Below, piece by piece: positions 58,212 to 64,000 of a DNA stretch of 64,000 nt. The DNA lies in the NCBI GenBank assembly GCA_020849665.1, contig JADLFX010000047.1, positions 1 through 64,000 of the forward strand. The letters are read 5' to 3'. The position numbers were made by a program, and so were the translations under genes. Position 1 is the first letter of the stretch. Every line of letters starts with the position of its first letter. A model generated the notes under the pieces. It was not told where the DNA came from. It searched no databases and worked only from the letters and a program-made list of their open reading frames with translations. The stretch comes from Planctomycetota bacterium (GTDB lineage Bacteria; Planctomycetota; UBA1135; UBA2386).

Positions 58212-60128
58212 ATGACGAAGGGTCACCCACGCGGCCTCTATCCGCTCTTCTTCACCGAGATGTGGGAGCGCCTCAGCTTCTACCTGCTGATGGGCATCCT
58301 GCTGCTCTACACCACCGACACCGAGCTGGGCGGCTTCGGGTTCAGCGACCGGCACGGCAACGAGATCGTCGGGACGTACATGGCGTTCGTGTACTTCACG
58401 CCGTTCCTGGGCGGGCTGATCGCGGACCGCTACCTGGGCTACCGGATGGCCGTGCTGCTCGGCGGACTCCTCATGTCGGCCGGGCTCTTCCTGGTCGGCA
58501 CCCCGGCGCTGGGCGTGAACGGCCTCTACGGCGGGCTCGCGCTGCTCTGCTTCGGCAACGGCTTCTTCAAGCCCAACATCTCGGTGATGGTGGGCAACCT
58601 GTACGAGAAGGGCGATCCCCGCCGCGACGCCGGCTTCAACATCTTCTACATGGGGATCAACGTCGGCGCGTTCGTCGCCAACCTCGCCGCGGCGTGGATC
58701 CGCAATGAGTTCGGCTGGGGCTGGGCGTTCCGCGGCGCGGGGATCGGCATCCTGGTCGGCCTGGCGATCCTGCTCGCCCACTGGAAGCTGCTGGAGCGCG
58801 CCGACCGGCGCGCGCCGGCGTCGCCCGACGATCCGAGCGTGGGCCGCATCTGCCTGACCATCCTCCTGCCCGCCGGACTCGTCGGCTTCGGCGCCTGGTG
58901 GCTCGTGGAGCACCACCTGACGTGGTTCCCGGTGTCCTCGATCATGACCGGGTTCCTCGCCGGGATGCTGCCGATCTTCTACTTCTTCGGGCGCACGGCG
59001 GCGACCGCCGCGCCGGAGGAGAAGCCCGGCCTCTTCGCCCTCGTGCCGATCTTCGCGGCGGGTGCGACGTTCTTCATGATCCTGCACCTGAACAGCACGG
59101 CGCTCACGCAGTGGGCGCGCGACAACACGGATCGGCACAGCGCGAACGTGTTCGACCTGCTGCCGCGCACCACCACGGACGCGCTGCCGTCGTACTACGG
59201 CAATGCCGCCCCCGACCTGCCGCGCCCCGACGAGCGGATGCTCGTGGTCGTGGAGCCGGTCGAGGCGCGCAAGTTCGGCGCCAACCGTATGGACGAGAGC
59301 GCCGTGAAGGCGGTCCTGGCGCGCCAGGTGACGCTGCGCGAGGTGTCGGAGGAACAGATCGCGGCCGACCAGGCCAACCGCCCGTACCTCGTGCGCCGCG
59401 TCGTCAACGTGTACGCCGATGCCGACGTGCGCGTGGGCGACGACGGCAAGCAGGTCACCATCGAGGAGGGTGCCCGGCCCGTGCGCAAGGTCGCGTTCGC
59501 GCGCGAGGCGGAAGGGCGCACCTTCGGGGTGCTGCTCGTCGATCAGGCCACCTTCGAGACCGTGTACGCCAAGGCGAGCGGCAAGCGCCTGCCGCCGGGC
59601 GAGTTCGTGCCGGTCACCAACCCGGAGGTGTTCCAGTCGTCCAACCCGTTCTTCGTGATCGCGTTCACGCCCCTGGTGGTGCTGTTCTTCCAGTGGCTGG
59701 TGCGCCGTGGCCGCGGCATCAGCACCGCCAACAAGATCCTCTACGGCGTGCTCCTGACCGCCGCGGCGATGCTGGTGATGACCCTGGGCGGCGTGGCCAG
59801 CGCGGCCGGCACGGTCAAGGTGTCCACCTGGTGGCTGATCGGAGCCTACGCGGTGGTCACGGTGGGGGAGCTGTGCATCTCGCCCATGGGCCTCTCGCTG
59901 GTCACCAAGCTCAGCCCCAGGCGTCTCGTGGGGCTGATGATGGGCTGCTGGTTCGTGAGCACCGCGTTCGGCAACAAGCTCTCGGGCTTCTTCGGCGGCC
60001 TGCAGAAGCAGATCGCGGACCCCATGCACTTCTTCCTGATCCTCGCGGGCTCGGTGCTCGTGGTCGCCCTGGGGATCTACCTCGTCCTGCCGCGCCTCGA
60101 TGCCGCGCTCAAGAAATACGGGGCGTGA
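58212..60128 (+). CDS. POT family peptide transporter with large internal insert
   Basis: A 638-residue POT. EMWERLSFYLLMGILLLY is the N-terminal motif with the family E..ER intact; GGLIADRYLGYRMAV, FYMGINVGAF and GELCISPMGLSLVTKLSP follow. Between mid-protein TM segments (about residues 310-470) there is a soluble stretch of about 150 residues rich in polar residues and beta strands (LVVVEPVEARKFG, VVNVYADADVRVGDDGKQ, REAEGRTFGVLLVDQ). Such long inserts occur in a bacterial POT subset, mostly of unknown role. AGGAG lies 7 nt before ATG 58212. Confidence 0.9.
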   Translation: MTKGHPRGLYPLFFTEMWERLSFYLLMGILLLYTTDTELGGFGFSDRHGNEIVGTYMAFVYFTPFLGGLIADRYLGYRMAVLLGGLLMSAGLFLVGTPALGVNGLYGGLALLCFGNGFFKPNISVMVGNLYEKGDPRRDAGFNIFYMGINVGAFVANLAAAWIRNEFGWGWAFRGAGIGILVGLAILLAHWKLLERADRRAPASPDDPSVGRICLTILLPAGLVGFGAWWLVEHHLTWFPVSSIMTGFLAGMLPIFYFFGRTAATAAPEEKPGLFALVPIFAAGATFFMILHLNSTALTQWARDNTDRHSANVFDLLPRTTTDALPSYYGNAAPDLPRPDERMLVVVEPVEARKFGANRMDESAVKAVLARQVTLREVSEEQIAADQANRPYLVRRVVNVYADADVRVGDDGKQVTIEEGARPVRKVAFAREAEGRTFGVLLVDQATFETVYAKASGKRLPPGEFVPVTNPEVFQSSNPFFVIAFTPLVVLFFQWLVRRGRGISTANKILYGVLLTAAAMLVMTLGGVASAAGTVKVSTWWLIGAYAVVTVGELCISPMGLSLVTKLSPRRLVGLMMGCWFVSTAFGNKLSGFFGGLQKQIADPMHFFLILAGSVLVVALGIYLVLPRLDAALKKYGA

Positions 60129-60182
60129 GCCCACCGGCTGAGCCGGGGCCGGGCAGCGGGTCCTCCGGCGGGCACGCCGGCG

Positions 60183-60212
60183 GGCCCGGGCCGCCGCACG
60201 GCGGTGCGGGCC
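60183..60212. terminator. Strong GC hairpin between convergent genes
   Basis: Bases 60183-60195 pair with 60200-60212 (13 positions with one mismatch and one G-T pair), loop GCAC. It lies directly before the lipoprotein stop (60214) and 54 bp past the POT stop, and could end both transcripts. No T-run is present. Confidence 0.5.
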
Positions 60213-60213
60213 G

Positions 60214-60885
60214 TCAGAATCCGAACCCGGCCACGAGCGCGATCGACCACGACGACCCGTTGTCGGAGCCCCGCAGCATGTCGAGGTCGCCGGCGAAGAT
60301 CCCGGTGGCCTCGAGGCCGACCGAGACTCCCTGGTTCACGAAGGCCCGCACGCCCGCGCGCACGTATGGCGCCCAGAGCGAGTCGGATGCCGTGGCCTTG
60401 CGGAAGATCGGGAAGAGGATCGCCTCCTCCTGTTCGGCGTCCACCCAGGTCGCGCCCGCGCCCGCGTACACCTGGACGTTGTCCGCCACCAGGAAGCACT
60501 TGCGGACCCCCAGGGCGAGATCGAGGTAGTCGACCTCGCGATACTGATCCTCCGGGAAGTACCAGTACCCGTACCAGTCGCCCGAGTCGCTCTGCCATCC
60601 CGACCACTGGACGCTGGCCTCGAAGCCGATCGGCCACTCCTCCGGCGAGGCGTCGAACGAGAGTCCCCACAGGAACTGGTCCCGGTAGAAGTCGTAGTCC
60701 GGGACGCGGCGGTAGCCCAGCAGCAGGGAGAAGTTGTATTCGGTGACCTGATCGGCCATCGGCTCCTGGCGCGGCAGGGACGCCCCGGGCGCGATGGGTT
60801 CCATGGCGGGGCCGGGAGTCGCGGAGGCGCACCCGAGCAGGCCGGAGGTCGCGAGCAGCAGAGCCAGTTGCAGAGCCGTGTTCAT
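60214..60885 (-). CDS. Outer-membrane beta-barrel-like lipoprotein, function unknown
   Basis: A 223-residue lipoprotein (lipobox SGLLGC, C19). The rest is built of alternating aromatic strands (FSLLLGYRRV, GLSFDASPEEWPIGFEASVQW, DLALGVRKCFLV, VQVYAGAGATWV) and ends in IALVAGFGF with a C-terminal aromatic, as in outer-membrane barrels. An acidic, Tyr/Trp-rich segment (SGDWYGYWYFPEDQYREVDY) stands out. A lipid anchor on a barrel is unusual; the signal could also be read by signal peptidase I. Confidence 0.6.
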   Translation of the reverse strand: MNTALQLALLLATSGLLGCASATPGPAMEPIAPGASLPRQEPMADQVTEYNFSLLLGYRRVPDYDFYRDQFLWGLSFDASPEEWPIGFEASVQWSGWQSDSGDWYGYWYFPEDQYREVDYLDLALGVRKCFLVADNVQVYAGAGATWVDAEQEEAILFPIFRKATASDSLWAPYVRAGVRAFVNQGVSVGLEATGIFAGDLDMLRGSDNGSSWSIALVAGFGF

Positions 60886-61009
60886 GGTCGCATGGGGCGA
60901 TGCGCGCCGGCCGATGGTCCGCCCGCGTGCCGTCCCGGGGATGGGCAGCCTGGAATGCTAGCGCCGCAGGGGGTTGTGGACGAACGCGCGCGATGCTCGT
61001 ATCCCGCGC

Positions 61010-62725
61010 GTGCCGAAGTCCGAACCCTGGATTGCATGGGTCCAGGGCAAGGGATCCATCCTCGGCCTGCTCCTCCCCTGCCTGACCTTCGTTCCGTTCC
61101 TCCCCTCGCACGGCGCGCTGCCGTCCAACGACTACTACGGAGTCCTCGAACAGGTCGCCGTCCTGCCCACGGACGGCACCCTGCCGCACTACACGACCGA
61201 CCTCTGGCGCTGGCTGGACCTCCGTTCGAACGAGCACCACGTGGCGCTGCCCGTGCTGCTGTGGGCGGGGAACCACTCGTTGACCGGCGGCGACAACCGG
61301 GTGCTCTCGATCCTGGGGATCGTCTGCCAGCTGGTCGTCGCGCGCCTGCTCTTCCTGTTGGTGCCCGCGGCGGCGAGGGCTCGCCCATGGGCGGCGTTCG
61401 TCACGCAGTTCGCGCTCGCGGCGCTGCTGGTCACGCCCGCGGTCGCACACAACGTGGTCCTCGGCTTCAGCGGCAGCTTCTGGCTCCTGGCCAACGCGCT
61501 CGCCGTGGGGGCACTCTGTGCCCAGCAGCGCGCCCTGGCGCGCGGTTCGTTCCCCTGGCTGGCGCTCGGCCTCTGTCTGCTGGGTGCGTGGACCTACAGC
61601 ACCACCCTGGCGCTGTGGCCGATCCTGGTGGCGCTGGCCCTCACGTACCGCGACCGCGGCCGTGATCTCGTGCCGCTCGCCGCCTGCGGCGGGCTGGTCC
61701 TCGCGGTCCACGGGTTCGGCTACCAGCGCCCCGGCATCCATCCGGCCCCGACCCAGAGCGTCCTCGACGTCGCCCAGTACGCGTTGAGCTACCTCGGCGG
61801 CCCGCTCGCCGTGCATGACGCCATGGCTGCAGCGGCCGGCTGGGTGGGATGCGCGCTGCTGGCCGTCGGCACCCTCGTGGTGCTGGGCGCGCCGGCTCCG
61901 GCCCCCGCGGCCTCCGCGCTGGGCGCATGGCTCGGCCTCGCCGCGCTGGCGGCGATCAACGCCCTGGGCACCGCCATCGCACGAGCCGGGTTCGGTCCGG
62001 GCCAGGCCCTCGCACCGCGCTATGCCTGCGTGGCGCTGCTCTTCTGGGCGGCGGTGCTCGCCGTCTCTGGCCTCGCGGCGTGGCGCAGCCGGCCCGGCTC
62101 CGGTCCGTGGCGTGCGCTGCATGCCGGGTTCGCGACCGTCGTGCTCCTGCTCGTGTGGCTGCGGGGCGCGGCGGTGTACGAGGGCTACCTGCAGCGGGCA
62201 TCCCTCCAGCCGCTGGCCGCGCAGGCCCTGCGCCTGGGCGTCGACGACGACGAGGCGCTCGGGACCCTCACGCCGGTCCCCGAGCAGCTCCGGCGCGTCG
62301 TGCCCTTCCTGCGGGCCACGGGCCATGTGCCGTTCCGCGGCGGAACGTCGAGCCGCATCGGCGAGGTCCTCGGCGCCGAGGTCCTCGGCGCCGCCCCGCC
62401 GCCAGGCCTGCAGGGCGCGCTGCTCTCGCTCCGCCCCCTGGACTCCGGCTGGCTGCGCGCCGATGGCTGGGTGCGCTGGCCCGGACACCGGATCGACGCG
62501 CTCGTCGTCGCCGACGAGGCGGGGAGCATCCTCGGGGAACTGGTCCCGTCCCTGTGCCGGCCGGAACTCGCCGAGGTCCTGGGGCCGGAGTACCTGGACG
62601 CCGCCTGCTCGGGCTACCTGCGCCCGCCGGCGACGCCGGAGAACCTGCGCGTGTACGCGCGCAGAGCGGGGCAGGGACAGTGGTGGCCGGTTGCGGACGC
62701 CACGTCCGCGAGCGGGCGCCGCTGA
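61010..62725 (+). CDS. Polytopic membrane protein, glycosyltransferase-like, function unknown
   Basis: A 571-residue protein with roughly ten TM segments in the first 400 residues and a soluble C-terminal part. The arrangement (first TM, then a periplasmic loop with SNDYYGVLEQ and WRWLDLRSNEHH, then many TM) resembles GT-C-type or mannosyltransferase-like proteins, but no signature motif is clear. The GTG at 61010 was chosen because upstream residues are unconserved-looking; a TTG at 60974 is the other option. Isolated from other recognisable genes. Confidence 0.5.
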   Translation: MPKSEPWIAWVQGKGSILGLLLPCLTFVPFLPSHGALPSNDYYGVLEQVAVLPTDGTLPHYTTDLWRWLDLRSNEHHVALPVLLWAGNHSLTGGDNRVLSILGIVCQLVVARLLFLLVPAAARARPWAAFVTQFALAALLVTPAVAHNVVLGFSGSFWLLANALAVGALCAQQRALARGSFPWLALGLCLLGAWTYSTTLALWPILVALALTYRDRGRDLVPLAACGGLVLAVHGFGYQRPGIHPAPTQSVLDVAQYALSYLGGPLAVHDAMAAAAGWVGCALLAVGTLVVLGAPAPAPAASALGAWLGLAALAAINALGTAIARAGFGPGQALAPRYACVALLFWAAVLAVSGLAAWRSRPGSGPWRALHAGFATVVLLLVWLRGAAVYEGYLQRASLQPLAAQALRLGVDDDEALGTLTPVPEQLRRVVPFLRATGHVPFRGGTSSRIGEVLGAEVLGAAPPPGLQGALLSLRPLDSGWLRADGWVRWPGHRIDALVVADEAGSILGELVPSLCRPELAEVLGPEYLDAACSGYLRPPATPENLRVYARRAGQGQWWPVADATSASGRR

Positions 62726-63370
62726 CCGGTTCGCACCTCCACGGCCGGTCCAGGCGCGGGGAACGTCCGGGCGGCTGGTGGCGCGGGACGTCGCCGAGCG
62801 CGAGCTCTCCGTGGAACGGCGCGGTCTGGTCGCTGCGAGCCGCCTCGGGCGCGCCGTCGCGGCCCCGTGCCGGACCGGTGCCTCGGGACGCGACCACGCC
62901 GGGGCGGTCCCGCCCGCGTCCCGCCGCCGCCGCGGCGCAGCGGGTTGCACTGTGCACCCGGAGGGCACTCCTGCGGCGCGGCCGCTGCGGAGCCTGCGCA
63001 TCCGGCGGGGCGAGCGGCGCCGTGCGATGGTCTGGAAGCGCTGCAGGGTCCGGGAGCTTCGCGGGCATCCGATCCGGGGATCGGGCCAGCGTCGCTCACG
63101 TTCACGGAAACGTCGTGCCGCTGGATGGGTGGGTTGCCATGGCGCGCTGCCTGGGCCGGCACGTCCCATGCGTGGCAGGGGCGCAACCGCCCTGGGCCGG
63201 CGCTTGCGGCCCCGGGACCCGACGCCGGGTCGCGCGAAATCCCGGACGTCGCAGCGCGGTTCGACCGCAGGTCCGGGCCGTGATCCGTCCGCGAAGAGGA
63301 CGATCGCCACTGCCCGCGCACCGAGATAGAACGACCGCTTCCCCGCCGGCCCTGACGCGAGCCCCGTCCG
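62726..63370. other. Gene-free interval (645 bp)
   Basis: This is the longest gene-free stretch in the window. Overlapping reading frames exist on both strands, but they have no recognisable domain and appear to be by-products of high GC. I see no tRNA, strong hairpin or repeat. The promoter of the acyl-CoA dehydrogenase gene must lie near its right end. Confidence 0.5.
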
Positions 63371-64000
63371 ATGATCGAAGCCCTCTACACCCCTCTGCAG
63401 ATCGAGCTCCGCAACCGCACCCGCGAGCTCGCTGAGACGGTCGTGCGGCCCGTGGCCGCGAAGCACGACGTCGAGCAGACCTTCCCGTGGGAGGTGCAGA
63501 AGGCCATCAAGGAGGCCGGCCTCTTCGGCGTCTGGATCCCGAAGGAGTTCGGCGGCATGGGCGGCGGCGTGCTCGACCTGTGCATCGTGGTCGAAGAGCT
63601 CTCGCGGGCGTGCGGCGGCGTGGGCGTCGCCTACGCCGTGAACGCGCTCGGTTCGTTCCCCATCATCCTCGGCGGCACGCAGGCGCAGAAGGAGCGCTGG
63701 CTGCCGAAGATCGCCGCCGGCGACGCGATGATCTCGTTCGGACTCTCCGAGAAGGAGGCCGGGACGGACGCCGGGTCGATGGTCACGCGCGCCGAGAAGG
63801 TGGGCGACGAGTACGTCCTGAACGGCGAGAAGAAGTGGAACACCGGCGGCGCGGTCGCCACCTACAACACGATCTTCGCCGTCACCGCACCCGGCCGCGG
63901 CGCCCGCGGCATCTCCGCGTTCCTGGTCGAGAAGGGGATGCCCGGGTACCGCGTGGGCAAGCACGAGGACAAGATGGGCATCCGCTGCGTGCCGGTGGTC
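63371..64000 (+). CDS. Acyl-CoA dehydrogenase (5' part)
   Basis: The first 210 residues of an FAD-dependent acyl-CoA dehydrogenase; the frame continues beyond the window. The N-terminal helical domain (ELAETVVRPVAAKHDVEQTFPWEVQKAIKEAGLFG) and the middle beta domain are visible: FGGMGGG, the substrate/FAD loop ISFGLSEKEAGTDAGSM and GEKKWNTGGAVA. It would introduce a trans-2,3 double bond in acyl-CoA, passing electrons to ETF. The catalytic glutamate lies past the edge, so chain-length specificity is unknown. Start ATG 63371. Confidence 0.9.
   Translation, partial: MIEALYTPLQIELRNRTRELAETVVRPVAAKHDVEQTFPWEVQKAIKEAGLFGVWIPKEFGGMGGGVLDLCIVVEELSRACGGVGVAYAVNALGSFPIILGGTQAQKERWLPKIAAGDAMISFGLSEKEAGTDAGSMVTRAEKVGDEYVLNGEKKWNTGGAVATYNTIFAVTAPGRGARGISAFLVEKGMPGYRVGKHEDKMGIRCVPVV

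Noticed and set aside
60077..63964. Minus-strand open frame of 1295 codons
   Set aside because: It spans the lipoprotein gene in another frame and lies opposite the polytopic membrane protein and acyl-CoA dehydrogenase genes; the product is low-complexity. By-product of codon third-position GC.
1..64000. CRISPR arrays, rRNA genes, insertion sequences, prophage or restriction-modification genes
   Set aside because: No regularly spaced repeats, no transposase, integrase or phage structural motifs and no rRNA conserved stretches were found on either strand.

Overview
The window is a very GC-rich (roughly 70% by eye), densely coded bacterial chromosome segment with no insertion sequence, phage, CRISPR or rRNA signal. 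It most resembles a planctomycete. The evidence is two modules of planctomycete-type cytochrome (PSCyt1/DUF1549/DUF1553) plus DUF1501 protein, and secreted FG-GAP and kelch proteins sharing a C-terminal beta domain that I associate with deep-branching, GC-rich Planctomycetota. The phylum call is inference from gene content only.

Layout. 1-5000: a possible gene start at the left edge, an aminoglycoside phosphotransferase-like kinase coupled to a pentaheme cytochrome, a DUF4388 protein, and a Kdo-kinase/methyltransferase fusion. 5058-12640: adenosine deaminase, a divergent pair of TIM-barrel/glycoside-hydrolase-like proteins, D-aminoacyl-tRNA deacylase, a universal stress protein, Hsp20, an AAA_28 ATPase and an alcohol dehydrogenase. 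12675-18890: a polyphosphate-type operon (Ppx/GppA-HD plus CYTH-CHAD), a TIM-barrel isomerase-like protein, a DHH phosphoesterase and ThiD. 18887-28581: long-chain acyl-CoA ligase, tRNA-Gly, a seven-bladed FG-GAP protein, and a complete RND efflux operon (adaptor, pump, outer-membrane factor). 28781-36347: two head-to-head PSD1/DUF1501 modules. 36344-43659: a GHMP kinase/nucleotidyltransferase pair, an Nramp-like transporter translationally coupled to a Gfo/Idh/MocA oxidoreductase, and two secreted propeller-type proteins. 43964-49826: a LOG-family protein, an orphan EboE, a three-gene ABC/FtsX/DUF3299 operon with a histidine-rich loop (candidate metal system) and a TPR-like lipoprotein. 50286-60128: an orphan hydantoinase A, plsY-gpsA, and a peptide-scavenging set (S9 dipeptidyl peptidase plus two POT transporters). 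60214-64000: an outer-membrane-type lipoprotein, a polytopic membrane protein, a 645-bp gap and the start of an acyl-CoA dehydrogenase.

Gene packing is tight. Ten same-strand junctions are 4-bp ATGA/GTGA overlaps, implying translational coupling. Five of the convergent junctions have stop codons that overlap as CTAG or abut as TGATCA. The most interesting candidates for follow-up are the His-rich ABC-DUF3299 operon, the mirror-image PSD1/DUF1501 modules, the kinase-methyltransferase fusion, the Nramp-like protein lacking its metal motif, and the divergent glycoside-hydrolase-like pair.
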